Source: Balneolaceae bacterium UBA7797
GTDB taxonomy: Bacteria; Bacteroidota; Rhodothermia; Balneolales; Balneolaceae
Assembly: GCA_002480645.1 (NCBI GenBank)
Contig: DLCN01000023.1
Location: forward strand, 87,523-151,522
Direction of reading: 5' to 3'
Length of the DNA stretch: 64,000 nt
Shown: positions 35,918-45,800 of the stretch, in pieces
Numbering within the stretch: the stretch's first letter is position 1
Layout: each line of letters starts with the position of its first letter
The notes under the pieces: model-generated
Told to the model about the DNA's origin: nothing
The model's database searches: none
The model's input: only the letters and a program-made list of their open reading frames with translations
Translations under genes and position numbers: made by a program

Positions 35918-36682
35918 ATGCTTACAAAACGAATCATTCCCTGCCTCGATATTAAAAACGGACGAACTGTAAAAGGTGTGAACTTTTTGGGTCTGCGGGA
36001 TGCAGGCGATCCTGTAGAGCTAGCCCGCCGATACTCGGAGGAAGGGGCCGATGAGCTAGTTTTTCTCGATATCACTGCTACGCTCGAAAAAAGAAAAACC
36101 CTGGTAGATCTGGTAACCCGGGTAGCCCGGGAGATCAACATTCCGTTTACCGTGGGCGGAGGTATCAAAACTGTAGATGAGATCGAAGAATTACTAAAGG
36201 CCGGTGCCGACAAAGTATCGTTGAATAGTAGTATTGTAAAAGATCCTGACCTTATTAACCGCGCCAGTGATGCATTCGGGGCACAGGCTGTGGTAGCTGC
36301 AGTGGATGCCAAGCGAACCGGAAACAGCTGGCACGTCTTTATTAAAGGCGGAACGGAAGATACAGGCATGGATGCGCTGGAATGGATGAAAGAGACCGAA
36401 ACCCGTGGCGCCGGTGAGATACTGTTAACCAGCATGGACAGAGACGGTACCAAACAGGGATTTGATCTGGATCTGTTGAAGCTGGTGAACGAACAGGTAA
36501 CCATTCCGGTAATTGCCAGCGGCGGGGCCGGAACCATTCAGCATTGCATAGATGCAGTAAAAACCGGAAATGCTGACGCCGTACTGGCGGCAAGTATCTT
36601 CCATTTTAAAGAGATCGAGATCGCTGATCTTAAGGCGGATATGGCAAATTCGGGTATTCCAGTGCGGAATATGGCTTTGTGA
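35918..36682 (+). CDS. hisF: Imidazole glycerol phosphate synthase cyclase subunit HisF
   Basis: Cytoplasmic TIM-barrel enzyme that, with HisH, makes imidazole glycerol phosphate and AICAR in histidine synthesis. The start ATG at 35918 (MLTKRIIPCLDIKNG) gives the canonical N-terminus and a 254-residue protein; the longer frame from 35798 is not conserved. Catalytic Asp residues are visible in PCLDIKNG (D11) and in LLTSMDRDGTKQG (about D130). Phosphate-binding motifs VGGGIK and ASGGAG are intact. hisH and the other his genes are not adjacent; hisE lies downstream of gltB. Confidence 0.97.
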   Translation: MLTKRIIPCLDIKNGRTVKGVNFLGLRDAGDPVELARRYSEEGADELVFLDITATLEKRKTLVDLVTRVAREINIPFTVGGGIKTVDEIEELLKAGADKVSLNSSIVKDPDLINRASDAFGAQAVVAAVDAKRTGNSWHVFIKGGTEDTGMDALEWMKETETRGAGEILLTSMDRDGTKQGFDLDLLKLVNEQVTIPVIASGGAGTIQHCIDAVKTGNADAVLAASIFHFKEIEIADLKADMANSGIPVRNMAL

Positions 36683-36726
36683 AACCCCTTTTCTTATTTA
36701 ATTCATATTTTATTTTTTTAATTAAA

Positions 36727-36754
36727 AACTAATATTAACCTAATATTATTAGTT
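36727..36754. promoter_or_regulatory. AT-rich inverted and direct repeats in the gltB leader region
   Basis: AACTAATA (36727-36734) is the reverse complement of TATTAGTT (36747-36754). The 9-mer CTAATATTA also occurs twice as a direct repeat (36729 and 36740), 11 bp or one helical turn apart. The 277-nt gap between hisF and gltB contains no gene. This looks like an operator for gltB, but the binding protein is unknown. Confidence 0.4.
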
Positions 36755-36959
36755 AAATAGTTTTTGGTTAAAAGCGCTTTTCTAAAATCGTGATTTGCAT
36801 TCCTTCTCAGAAGGTTTTTCCCTAAATCGCCTCATAAGAGATCTAAACCTTATTTTGTTAGTTTCGGATATTTTTCAAGCACCCTTCCGAAGTTTGACAA
36901 ACTTTAAATTTTTGTGCTATTTGTGGACTTCCCGCTCGTTAAAAAAAATCAGTACAACC

Positions 36960-39900
36960 ATGACCCATCAAAATAAATTTAAATATACAGGACCCGAGAG
37001 TTCCGCTTGTGGTGTTGGCTTTGTGGTTAGCCGAAAGCAAGAATACAGCCACAACCATCTGCAACAAGGCTTACACGCCTTACGATGTGTGGAACACCGG
37101 GGCGCTTGTGCCGCTGATGGTTTGACCGGAGACGGTGCCGGAATCATGACTGATATTCCGTTCGATATGCTGGGCTATCAGAAAGATACAGTTGCGGTTG
37201 CTACGCTTTTTGTTTCAAAAGATCGTTCTAAGCAACAAAAGGTGCTTAAAATATTCGAGAACACCTTTGCCCTGTTCGGCCTGGATGTTCTCGAATATCG
37301 TGACGTACCTGTTAATAAGAACGGGTTAGGTCAGGGTGCTCTTGAAACAATGCCGGTGATTCTGCAGGCCATCATAGCGAGACCGGAACGAGCAAAGACA
37401 ATGCTGTCGTTTGATAAGCGATTGTACACAGCCAAACAACTCACTAAGTCAAAGCTTTTTAACTCAAAGCTTGAAGACTCCCTTTTCTTCACTTCACTCT
37501 CGGCTAAAACAATTGTTTACAAAGCATTGACCCGTTCCTCCGCGCTGGAAGATTTCTATCTGGATCTTAAGAATCCGGATTATGAAACACGGTTCTGCCT
37601 GTTTCACCGGCGTTTCAGCACCAATACCACTACTTCGTGGGATAAAGCACAGCCTTTCCGGTTGATCGGTCACAATGGTGAGATCAATACCATTGCGGGT
37701 AACCGTTCGTGGGCGAAATCCCGTGAAAAAATGATCGGGGCTGAGCGAAATGAGATCCTCACACGGGACGGCATCAGTGATTCAGGCTCCCTGAATGAGA
37801 TGGTGGAAGCATTGCGTTACCGAAGCTCCATTCCTAATGTGGAAGATATTCTGGCTATTTGTATGCCACCGGCTACCGAAGGCAACGAATTCTATAAATT
37901 CTGGAGTCGTGCCATGGAACCATGGGATGGCCCGGCACTCATCACCTATGCCAATGGTTACACGATCGGAGCCCGGTTAGACAGAAACGGATTCCGTCCG
38001 TGCCGGTGGAGCAGAACCGAAGATCACTTTTACCTGTCTTCTGAAGCCGGAACGTTTGATCTGGATCAAAGCATCATTGAAGCAAAAGGTACACTGTATG
38101 CCGGTCGTGGAGTTACTGTTGATATGGCTAGTGGCGACGTTCTTTTCCGTGATCCAAGTCATTCCCGGGAAAATTACGATGCTCCGTTTGATGCTCGTGT
38201 GGAACTGATCCCCGAAAAAGTAGTAGAAACCGGAAAACGTTTCGGTGACTTGAAGCCCTATTTTACGTACACCGACGAGGAACTTTCTAAGATCATCTAC
38301 CCGATGGCCGAAACCGGTAAAGAACCGATCGGGTCGATGGGCGACACTGCAAGACTGGCCGTGCTTTCTACTGAGCCGCGTCCATTCTTTGATTTCTTTT
38401 TCCAGAATTTCTCTCAGGTTACAAATCCACCACTGGACTATATCCGTGAAAAAGTGGTAACCGACCTGACGGTATATCTTGGCAAAAAACCGAATATCTT
38501 TGAACCTAAGGAACTCATTCCACCGGCTCCTTCCTACGAAATTAAAAGTCCCTTCCTGAGTCTGGCTCAGATGGACTTTCTGTATAGCTGCATCACCGAA
38601 GCTACCCCGCTCGATCGGGTGATCCCTTATGTGATCGACACTACGTTTAAGCGGGATCATGGAGTTGTGGGTTTTAAATCCAGGTTGGATAAAATCGGTG
38701 ATGAAGCTATCAAAGCAGTGAAAGACGGCCACACCATTCTGATCCTGAGTGATAAAAAAGCCAGTCTGGAAAATACTCCGCTCCCGAGTTTACTTACCCT
38801 TCGTAAAGTGGTGAATTCCCTGAATGATGAAGGACTGAAACTGAATGCAGCGGTAGTGGTTGAGACCGGTGAAGTTAAAAGTACCCATCACGCGGCAAGT
38901 CTTATAGGATTTGGTGCTCAGGCTGTTTGCCCGTACGTTGCACTCGATGCCGCCCGTAATGACGACGACCGTTCTTTAAGAAAGCTGGATCCCGATAAAA
39001 AGGAACGCAACTTGCTAAAAGCCATGGAAAACGGATTGCTGAAGATCATGGCCAAATCCGGAATATCTGTTGTTCGCAGCTATCAGAGTGCGAAATTATA
39101 CTCCGCCCTCGGTTTGGGACCGGAACTTATTGAAGAGTTCTTCCCGGGTATTCAAAGTCCGATCGGTGGTCTTGAGATCGACCAAATTGCTGAAATGGTT
39201 CTTAACAGAACCCGCGATCTTACCATTGATGATGCTGCTGATTACAAACCAATAAAGAGTTTCCAGTATAAAGAACACGCCCGCGGCAAAATGGGCGAAA
39301 AGCACTCCATGACCAATACCCGTTCCAAGATCATTCACGAATTAGTACGTGATACCGGTCTGGAGCTCAATAATATGGAGCTGTATAACGAATATTTGAA
39401 AGCCGGACATGCTGACGAACCGGTTGCCCTCCGCCATCTTTTCAATCCAAGAAAAGCGGAAACTCCGGTAGAACTGAATGATGTTAAACCGGTTGATCAC
39501 ATTCTTAAGACCTTCGGTTCCGGTGCTATGTCATTCGGAGCGATCAGTGCAGAATCACAGCGGGATATCTTCCTGGCTATGAAAGAGATCGGGGGACGGT
39601 GTAACAGTGGTGAAGGTGGTGAGAATCCTTATTACTTCACAGAAGGAATCGGTGCCAGTGTAAAACAGATCGCCTCAGGCCGGTTTGGTGTTACTGCTGA
39701 ATATCTGGTCAGCGGAGACGAAATTCAGATCAAAGTGGCACAGGGTGCAAAACCCGGTGAAGGCGGACAGTTAATGGGACTGAAAGTGGACGAACATATC
39801 GCCAAAGCCCGTTTTGCAAATCCAGGGTTCGACCTCATCTCCCCTCCGCCATTGCATGATATTTACAGCATCGAGGATCTTAAACAATTGATCAACGATC

Positions 39901-41417
39901 TGAAACAAATTCACCCGAAAGGGAAAGTAAGTGTGAAGCTTGTTGCTGGAGTAAATATCGGCACCATAGCTGTTGGCGTTGCCAAAGCTGGTGCCGATTC
40001 AATTCAGGTTTCGGGCGGTGAAGGAGGAACCGGTGCTGCTTCACTTTCTTCCATGAAACATGCCGGACTCCCCTGGGAGATTGGATTGCTGGAAGTACAT
40101 CAGGCATTGGTGGAGAATAATCTACGTGATCTGGTGGTACTGAGAACCGATGGAGGACTTTCAACCGGAAAAGATATCGTACTGGGTGCTATTCTTGGTG
40201 CCGAAGAGTTCGATTTCGGTAAGTTACTCCTTATTGCCGAAGGCTGTGTGATGGCTCGTATCTGTGAGAAAAATACCTGTCCGACCGGTATTGCCACTCA
40301 CGATCCCAAATTCAAAAAGAAATACAAAGGGCATAAAGATCATGTGATCAAAACACTGACCTATATTGCAGAGGATGCCCGCAGAATTTTAGCCTCAATG
40401 GGTAAAACCTCGCTCGACGAGATCGTTGGTGACACCAGCTTACTGAGCATCAATGGTGAGCATCTGGAGTTGATCAACGAATTGAATCTGGACCTGGGTT
40501 TCTTCCTTAATGCACCGGCTTATACTAAAAAGAATGCGGTTAACACCCTTGCGGAGCCGATTTCTGAGCTCAATGAGCGACTGGTTGCCGATCTGAAAGA
40601 TGCCATTGAATCAGATAAAAGTATCAGCGCATCGTACGAAATCAAAAACACGGATCGTTCTTCCATGGCTACGCTGTTCGGATATCTGGCTACCCGACAG
40701 AGTCAGGCACGGATGGCTGAGATCAAAGGAGAGAAAACCGATATCAAACCCTATTCCGGTAAGATTGATCTGACCTTTACCGGAAGTGCCGGTCAGAGTT
40801 TTGGAGTATTCCAAACTAAAGATGTGGACATCAAACTGATAGGTGAAGCCAACGACTCGGTGTGTAAATCGATGAGTGGTGGTAAAACCGTGATCGTTCC
40901 TAATGAAAAAGTGATGTATAAACCGGAAGACAATGCCATTATTGGAAATTGTGCTCTCTATGGCGCAACCGGTGGCAAACTGTATGTTCATGGTCAGGCC
41001 GGTGATCGTTTTGCTGTGCGGAACAGCGGAGCCATTGCAGTGGTTGAAGGTACCGGTTTACATGCCTGTGAATATATGACCAACGGAACGGTAGTAATTC
41101 TTGGCGAGACCTCAGATAACGTAGGCGCCGGTATGACCGGAGGCACGTTATTCATGTATGAAAATCCCGGATATAAGATCAATCGGGATTACATCGGGGA
41201 AGCGGCTTTCACGGAGGCTGATTATGCTGTTCTGAAAGAGATCCTTGAGGATTACATGAATGAGACAGGCTCTAAAAAAGCAGCGTATCTGGTTTCTGAC
41301 TGGGAAAATGCGAAAACTCAGTTCAAGAAATTCCTTCCCCTTTCCATGATCCGGATCGGAGAAGCTGAGAATGATAAAAAGGAATCAACCGACGAATCGG
41401 GATCAGATACGAACTAA
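36960..41417 (+). CDS. gltB: Glutamate synthase large subunit (GOGAT alpha)
   Basis: Cytoplasmic enzyme of 1485 residues that transfers the glutamine amide to 2-oxoglutarate. I start at ATG 36960 (MTHQNKF); the open frame from 36795 adds a non-conserved leader. The nucleophile C17 in SSACGVGF becomes the N-terminus after propeptide removal. The glutaminase domain is followed by the central domain, the FMN-binding synthase domain (GGEGGTGAASLSSM) with the 3Fe-4S cysteines in CVMARICEKNTC, and the C-terminal beta-helix (GGKLYVHG, VGAGMTGGT). The small subunit gltD is not adjacent. A strong terminator follows. Confidence 0.97.
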   Translation: MTHQNKFKYTGPESSACGVGFVVSRKQEYSHNHLQQGLHALRCVEHRGACAADGLTGDGAGIMTDIPFDMLGYQKDTVAVATLFVSKDRSKQQKVLKIFENTFALFGLDVLEYRDVPVNKNGLGQGALETMPVILQAIIARPERAKTMLSFDKRLYTAKQLTKSKLFNSKLEDSLFFTSLSAKTIVYKALTRSSALEDFYLDLKNPDYETRFCLFHRRFSTNTTTSWDKAQPFRLIGHNGEINTIAGNRSWAKSREKMIGAERNEILTRDGISDSGSLNEMVEALRYRSSIPNVEDILAICMPPATEGNEFYKFWSRAMEPWDGPALITYANGYTIGARLDRNGFRPCRWSRTEDHFYLSSEAGTFDLDQSIIEAKGTLYAGRGVTVDMASGDVLFRDPSHSRENYDAPFDARVELIPEKVVETGKRFGDLKPYFTYTDEELSKIIYPMAETGKEPIGSMGDTARLAVLSTEPRPFFDFFFQNFSQVTNPPLDYIREKVVTDLTVYLGKKPNIFEPKELIPPAPSYEIKSPFLSLAQMDFLYSCITEATPLDRVIPYVIDTTFKRDHGVVGFKSRLDKIGDEAIKAVKDGHTILILSDKKASLENTPLPSLLTLRKVVNSLNDEGLKLNAAVVVETGEVKSTHHAASLIGFGAQAVCPYVALDAARNDDDRSLRKLDPDKKERNLLKAMENGLLKIMAKSGISVVRSYQSAKLYSALGLGPELIEEFFPGIQSPIGGLEIDQIAEMVLNRTRDLTIDDAADYKPIKSFQYKEHARGKMGEKHSMTNTRSKIIHELVRDTGLELNNMELYNEYLKAGHADEPVALRHLFNPRKAETPVELNDVKPVDHILKTFGSGAMSFGAISAESQRDIFLAMKEIGGRCNSGEGGENPYYFTEGIGASVKQIASGRFGVTAEYLVSGDEIQIKVAQGAKPGEGGQLMGLKVDEHIAKARFANPGFDLISPPPLHDIYSIEDLKQLINDLKQIHPKGKVSVKLVAGVNIGTIAVGVAKAGADSIQVSGGEGGTGAASLSSMKHAGLPWEIGLLEVHQALVENNLRDLVVLRTDGGLSTGKDIVLGAILGAEEFDFGKLLLIAEGCVMARICEKNTCPTGIATHDPKFKKKYKGHKDHVIKTLTYIAEDARRILASMGKTSLDEIVGDTSLLSINGEHLELINELNLDLGFFLNAPAYTKKNAVNTLAEPISELNERLVADLKDAIESDKSISASYEIKNTDRSSMATLFGYLATRQSQARMAEIKGEKTDIKPYSGKIDLTFTGSAGQSFGVFQTKDVDIKLIGEANDSVCKSMSGGKTVIVPNEKVMYKPEDNAIIGNCALYGATGGKLYVHGQAGDRFAVRNSGAIAVVEGTGLHACEYMTNGTVVILGETSDNVGAGMTGGTLFMYENPGYKINRDYIGEAAFTEADYAVLKEILEDYMNETGSKKAAYLVSDWENAKTQFKKFLPLSMIRIGEAENDKKESTDESGSDTN

Positions 41418-41433
41418 CTCACAACCAATTGAT

Positions 41434-41462
41434 AAAGGCGCTTTTGTTAGCGCCTTTTCTTT
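41434..41462 (+). terminator. Rho-independent terminator of gltB
   Basis: AAAGGCGC (41434-41441) pairs with GCGCCTTT (41450-41457) around an 8-nt loop, followed by a T-rich tract. It starts 16 nt after the gltB stop. Confidence 0.85.
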
Positions 41463-41603
41463 TTCCGGTAAGATCCATCACCTGTTCAATTCCGGCAATT
41501 AACGTAGTTTAAACAAATGTCCGGTGTGTTATTTTTAGCATTTACCATTGAATAGAAAGCATAAATTGAAGACCTTTGACTCCACTTAAGAAAAAGAGAT
41601 CTA

Positions 41604-41939
41604 ATGAGCCTCGATAAAAAAATCACCAAAAAAGATTACAAGTTCCTGGTAGAACTAGAAGAGCTGTTGTACGAACGAAAAGCTGAAATGCCTAAAGGGT
41701 CGTACACTACCTCGATGTACAAAAAGGGAATTGATAAGATCGCACAAAAAGTAGGTGAAGAAGCGGTTGAAACCGTGATCGCCTCAAAAAATGACGATGC
41801 AGAAACCATCGCAGAATCTGCCGACCTGCTGTTTCACCTTATGCTGTTACTGGCTGAGAAGAATATCCCGCTACACGCGGTTATTAAAACGCTTAGAAAG
41901 CGTCACGACAAAGGAAATCACAAGCACATCGGGGAATAA
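41604..41939 (+). CDS. hisE: Phosphoribosyl-ATP pyrophosphatase HisE
   Basis: Second enzyme of histidine synthesis: it hydrolyses phosphoribosyl-ATP to phosphoribosyl-AMP. The 111-residue protein is an all-helical MazG-like fold with QKVGEEAVETVIASKN and ESADLLFHLMLLL, the metal- and pyrophosphate-binding motifs (Glu and Asp clusters). It is a separate HisE, not fused to HisI. It is followed 9 nt later by a HAD-family gene, so they are likely cotranscribed. hisF lies 5 kb upstream on the same strand, separated by gltB and its terminator. Confidence 0.93.
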   Translation: MSLDKKITKKDYKFLVELEELLYERKAEMPKGSYTTSMYKKGIDKIAQKVGEEAVETVIASKNDDAETIAESADLLFHLMLLLAEKNIPLHAVIKTLRKRHDKGNHKHIGE

Positions 41940-41948
41940 TTGGAATTA

Positions 41949-42620
41949 ATGGATTCCGAAAACCGTCACGCCGTGATCTTTGACATGGATGGCACCCTCA
42001 TCGACAATATGATGGTGCATCACCGGGCCTGGCAACGCAAGCTGGCTACGCTTGGCTTAGACTGGGATCTGGATAAGATCCATCAGGAAGTACACGGAGT
42101 TAATATCGAGATATTGGAACGTATTTTCGGGGATCGATTCACTCCTGAGGAACGGCAGAAGATCTCGGACGAGAAAGAAGCCGAATACCGCAAGATCTTT
42201 GAACCCGAGCTGGAACTCATTGCCGGAGCCGGAGATCTGCTGCACGATCTCAAAAAAAGCAATATCCCCTTGGGTATGGGAACCGCTGCACCCCCGCCTA
42301 ATGTCGATTTTGTGATGAATAATCTGGACCTGTGGCGCTATTTTGATGTAGTATTGCATTCAGAAGATGTTAAGATCGGGAAACCGGATCCGGAGATCTA
42401 TTTGAAAGTATCCGGTGAACTGGATGTAAGTCCGGAACGATGTATCGTCTTCGAAGATACGCCAACCGGAGCTGAAGCAGCCCGCCGTGCAGGTTGTAAG
42501 ATCATCGTTGTCACTACCACTCATTCTGCGGATGAATTCAATGACAACGATCATGTGGTTAAATTCATCACTGATTATACAGAAGTCACACCTTCAGAAG
42601 TTCTTGGCTATTTGGACTAG
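41949..42620 (+). CDS. HAD-superfamily hydrolase, beta-phosphoglucomutase-like
   Basis: Cytoplasmic phosphatase or mutase of 223 residues. The start at ATG 41949 is preferred to the TTG at 41940. Motif I FDMDGTLIDN holds the nucleophile and acid Asp; the helical cap contains HHRAWQRKL; motif II is GMGTAA, motif III KIGKPDPEIYL and motif IV FEDTPTGAEAA. This pattern fits the PGM-like subfamily (beta-phosphoglucomutase, sugar-phosphate phosphatase). The substrate is not certain; galM lies next, which hints at sugar metabolism. Confidence 0.85.
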   Translation: MDSENRHAVIFDMDGTLIDNMMVHHRAWQRKLATLGLDWDLDKIHQEVHGVNIEILERIFGDRFTPEERQKISDEKEAEYRKIFEPELELIAGAGDLLHDLKKSNIPLGMGTAAPPPNVDFVMNNLDLWRYFDVVLHSEDVKIGKPDPEIYLKVSGELDVSPERCIVFEDTPTGAEAARRAGCKIIVVTTTHSADEFNDNDHVVKFITDYTEVTPSEVLGYLD

Positions 42621-42706
42621 TTCAACGCTGTTTTTTAATTACTCATCCCCTACTTTTCAGGGAATTGAACTGTTAATCTGTTACCGAAGTGAGAAGTCAG
42701 GACCTT

Positions 42707-43774
42707 ATGGAATCATTTACTAAAACCGTTTATGGGGAAATGCCGGATGGAACTCCGGTTCATCAATTCGTTTTGACCAATAAGAACGGGATGCAACTCA
42801 AAGCCATCGAATATGGAGGCATCATCACCCACCTGACTGCTCCCGATAAGCAAAATAATTTTATCGATGTGGTGCTGGGGCATGATTCGCTGGAAGAATA
42901 TCTACAGTCAGATTTTTATTTCGGCGCCCTGATCGGACGTTATGGCAACAGAATCGCAAATGCAGCATTTGAATTGGATGGCACCACCTACGAACTCGCT
43001 GCCAATAATGGTCCTAACAACCTGCACGGCGGACCGGATGGTTTTGATTCCGCAGTGTGGAATGGTGAACGGGCGGAGTCGGAGGATGGCGTTGCTCTCA
43101 TACTGAGTTATACCAGTAAGGATGGCGAAATGGGATTCCCCGGTACACTTTCTGTGGAAGTGATCTACAATCTCACCAACGATAATGCATTGGAGATCCT
43201 GTACCGCGCTACAAGTGATAAGAAGACAGTGGTCAATTTAACACAACACAGCTATTTCAATCTGGCCGGAAAAGGAGATATTCTGGATCATTATCTGGAG
43301 ATCAATGCCGAACAATTTCTGGCTGTTGATGAGTTTTCTATTCCTGTTGATGATTGTTTCACTGAGGTTGAAGGAACTCCCTTTAACTTTACCATGCCCA
43401 AACGTGTAGGTGCTGATATTGAAACCGAAGATGAACAACTCTCTCTTGCCTCCGGATATGATCATACTTTTGTGATTCCTCAGGATGAGAGCGGATTGGC
43501 ATTTGTAGCCAGCGTATTTGAAGCAGATAGCGGTCGGATCATGAAAGTATTTTCTTCAGAACCGGGAGTACAATTCTACTCCGGTAATTTCATTGAGGAA
43601 GGAACCTCCGGAAAAGAGGGGCATACTTACGGCAAACATTCCGGTTTATGCCTGGAGACTCAACACTATCCCGACTCACCGAATCGGCCGGACTTCCCTT
43701 CTGTGGTACTCGAAGCAGGGAATGAGTACCGAAGTGTAACCGTATATGAGTTCGGAGCTATAGAAGGGATTTAG
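42707..43774 (+). CDS. galM: Aldose 1-epimerase (mutarotase)
   Basis: Interconverts alpha and beta anomers of aldoses such as galactose. ATG 42707 has an AGGA ribosome-binding site just upstream and gives 355 residues; the frame from 42689 is less likely. Motifs are GRYGNRIANA, NNGPNNLHGG (His), NLTQHSYFNLAG (catalytic His) and a late GLCLETQHYPDSPN (catalytic Glu). No signal peptide, so it is cytoplasmic. It follows the HAD gene on the same strand and precedes tRNA-Pro. Confidence 0.95.
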   Translation: MESFTKTVYGEMPDGTPVHQFVLTNKNGMQLKAIEYGGIITHLTAPDKQNNFIDVVLGHDSLEEYLQSDFYFGALIGRYGNRIANAAFELDGTTYELAANNGPNNLHGGPDGFDSAVWNGERAESEDGVALILSYTSKDGEMGFPGTLSVEVIYNLTNDNALEILYRATSDKKTVVNLTQHSYFNLAGKGDILDHYLEINAEQFLAVDEFSIPVDDCFTEVEGTPFNFTMPKRVGADIETEDEQLSLASGYDHTFVIPQDESGLAFVASVFEADSGRIMKVFSSEPGVQFYSGNFIEEGTSGKEGHTYGKHSGLCLETQHYPDSPNRPDFPSVVLEAGNEYRSVTVYEFGAIEGI

Positions 43775-43830
43775 TACTTTTCATTTATATCCACTTCACA
43801 ATTTCGGATTACTATTCCATTGAAATAATT

Positions 43831-43904
43831 CGGGGCGTGGCGCAGCCCGGTAGCGCGCACCGTTCGGGACGGTGAGGTCGCAGGTTCAAATCCTGTCGCC
43901 CCGA
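43831..43904 (+). tRNA. tRNA-Pro (anticodon CGG)
   Basis: A 74-nt cloverleaf: acceptor CGGGGCG pairs with CGCCCCG (43897-43903), D arm with AGCCCGGTAGC, anticodon stem CACCG/CGGTG with loop TTCGGGA (anticodon CGG), T arm CAGGTTCAAATCCTG, discriminator A. CCA is not encoded (ACT follows). Confidence 0.96.
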
Positions 43905-43931
43905 CTAGTTTCTACTGAATTACTTTTTGAT

Positions 43932-43967
43932 ATAAAAAAATCCGGTTCCCACTCAAGAGAACCGGAT
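43932..43967 (-). terminator. Rho-independent terminator of the DUF4382 gene
   Basis: ATCCGGTTC (43940-43948) pairs with GAACCGGAT (43959-43967). On the minus strand the stem is followed by seven T and then TATATC. It lies 20 nt after the stop of the minus-strand lipoprotein gene and just after tRNA-Pro. Confidence 0.85.
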
Positions 43968-43987
43968 AACTACTTCTCATTTTCCTT

Positions 43988-44842
43988 TTATCGGGAAAGG
44001 GTGTCTAAAAGGATGGTATTCTCAAATTCAAAATGCTCATTGGTATCGAGTTCGATATCATAGATCGTTGAATCCACATAGACTTCTGTTTGCGAGTCGA
44101 TGGTTACATCATACGTCCCGGCCTCTAATCCATATAAAGTAAATTCACCGGATTCATTAGGCATGGTACTCACAGTATCCTCACCTGCTACGGTGTATAC
44201 CCAGGCATCGGCATCTGATTGTCCGATAGTTCCTGAAATACTACCTGCATCATCTACTTCTACTACACGAAGTACCGGTTTCAGGTTAAAATCACCATTT
44301 CCACGTACCACTATTGATCTGGCTGCATCAAAGTCGATCACCAGATCGGTTACCTGATCAGGTTCAACCTCCGTGTTCAGTTTGATCTTATACCCGGAAG
44401 TCTGTGCACTCGGCACGGTTAGGTTCACTGATGAACCGTTATTTAATACGATGCTGTTATTGTCGCCCAATACCAGTCTCATTTCTTCATAGATCCCGGT
44501 CTCCAGTTCAGTTTCCCCTAAGAACAAAGTTGTTCCGTTTTGATAATCCAGCAGATTTACCACCATACTGTCATCGAAGATCACTTTCCAGCTTCCTTCT
44601 TCATCTACCATATCAGATTCTGAATCGTCATCACTATCATCGCTGGTTTTTATCAGAATTTGCTTTACCTCAATATTAACCGCTGCATAATCGCCCGGTG
44701 CATCGGTCAGGGATACTCTGAATTTTCCTTTATTCCCGTCGTTGTTGTTTACATTACATCCGGTAAATATCAATCCTGTCAAGATCATTATTCCGGTTAA
44801 TATCTTTGTGAATGATGTTTTTGATACTGCTAAAAACTTCAT
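43988..44842 (-). CDS. DUF4382-type lipoprotein with C-terminal carboxypeptidase-regulatory-like domain
   Basis: A 284-residue envelope lipoprotein: signal peptide ending in GLIFTGC. The central domain begins with FRVSLTDAPGDYAAVNIEV, the hallmark of DUF4382, and contains an acidic DDSDDDSESD loop. From about residue 200 a small beta-sandwich (GSISGTI, FTLYGLEAGTYDVTID) resembles carboxypeptidase-regulatory domains. No enzymatic motif. Function is unknown; proteins of this type may bind polymers or act structurally. It is transcribed alone and toward tRNA-Pro. Confidence 0.8.
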   Translation of the reverse strand: MKFLAVSKTSFTKILTGIMILTGLIFTGCNVNNNDGNKGKFRVSLTDAPGDYAAVNIEVKQILIKTSDDSDDDSESDMVDEEGSWKVIFDDSMVVNLLDYQNGTTLFLGETELETGIYEEMRLVLGDNNSIVLNNGSSVNLTVPSAQTSGYKIKLNTEVEPDQVTDLVIDFDAARSIVVRGNGDFNLKPVLRVVEVDDAGSISGTIGQSDADAWVYTVAGEDTVSTMPNESGEFTLYGLEAGTYDVTIDSQTEVYVDSTIYDIELDTNEHFEFENTILLDTLSR

Positions 44843-44961
44843 TATTCCTTTGTTTGGTTAACATTCCCTACCTCAAACCGGTGTTATACTTAAAGGTTTC
44901 GAATTCAAATATTCCCGCACTTCTATTCTAAAGCTCTTACCTTCTCCTTCAAAAAGTACCT

Positions 44962-45381
44962 ATGAAGATCGACGTAAAATGGCTGCAGGACGGCTATCAC
45001 TTTGAAGCAGCAAATGAAGAAGGCGGATTGATCCGTATTGACGGTAATACCGAGATCGGTGGTTTGCAGGGGGGAATCAGTCCCATGCAATTATTACTGG
45101 CCGGTATCGGGGGGTGCAGTGCGGTGGATGTGATCTCCATCCTGAAAAAACAGAAACAAGAGTTAAAAAGTCTCACCGTAGAGATCGACGGGGATAAACA
45201 ACCTACCGGAAATGGATACTCTGAGTTTAAGACCATACACATGCGGTATATTCTTTCCGGAGCCCTGGATGAAAAGAAGGTTCAACGCGCACTTGATCTG
45301 TCAATTACCAAATACTGTTCGGTATCCAAGGCATTAGAAAAAGGATCAGAGATCACCTACGATTTCGAAATTATTATTTAA
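44962..45381 (+). CDS. OsmC/Ohr-family protein
   Basis: Small cytoplasmic protein of 139 residues with the OsmC fold. The two redox cysteines are visible in IGGCSAVDV (about residue 52) and TKYCSVSKAL (about residue 113), with MQLLLAGIGG before the first. Such proteins reduce organic hydroperoxides. No organic-peroxide regulator (OhrR) is adjacent. Family membership is clear, the physiological peroxide is not. Confidence 0.9.
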   Translation: MKIDVKWLQDGYHFEAANEEGGLIRIDGNTEIGGLQGGISPMQLLLAGIGGCSAVDVISILKKQKQELKSLTVEIDGDKQPTGNGYSEFKTIHMRYILSGALDEKKVQRALDLSITKYCSVSKALEKGSEITYDFEIII

Positions 45382-45537
45382 AACACTCTTACCTACTTCG
45401 CCAATCACCTAATTTAGAAGTCTGTAATTCTGATCTGATAATTCGCCTATCATTCGGTTTTTCAATCACTTTTGACCTCCCGCCTCATATTTTGTATGTT
45501 GTATATGATTAAGATTCATAAAAATAAGGATTTATAT

Positions 45538-45711
45538 ATGGCTAAATGCGAATTATACCAGGACGTTAAGGATGAATGGAGATGGAGAAGAGTAACCAAA
45601 AGCGGTGACATTGAAGCTCATTCTACCCAGGGATTCGAAACCGAAGAAGATGCAAGAAAAGATGGGAAGGATTGTGGTGAATGCACCAGCTACCTCCGAA
45701 AATTTTATTGA
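45538..45711 (+). CDS. Small DUF1508 (YegP-like) protein
   Basis: A 57-residue protein starting at ATG 45538 (MAKCELYQD); the longer frame from 45472 is not conserved. The DUF1508 pattern is a strand (CELYQD), WRWRRVTKSGDI, then GFETEEDARKDGKD, a single beta-beta-beta-alpha unit where family members often have two. Three cysteines are present, two in DCGEC. The role is unknown. Confidence 0.75.
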   Translation: MAKCELYQDVKDEWRWRRVTKSGDIEAHSTQGFETEEDARKDGKDCGECTSYLRKFY

Positions 45712-45800
45712 TCTTTCATTTCATTAACTCAGATCAACCCGTTTACATTCATCATAAATTTCTCTTAATTCTGCAATAATCAAGAATCCAAGAGAATTTT

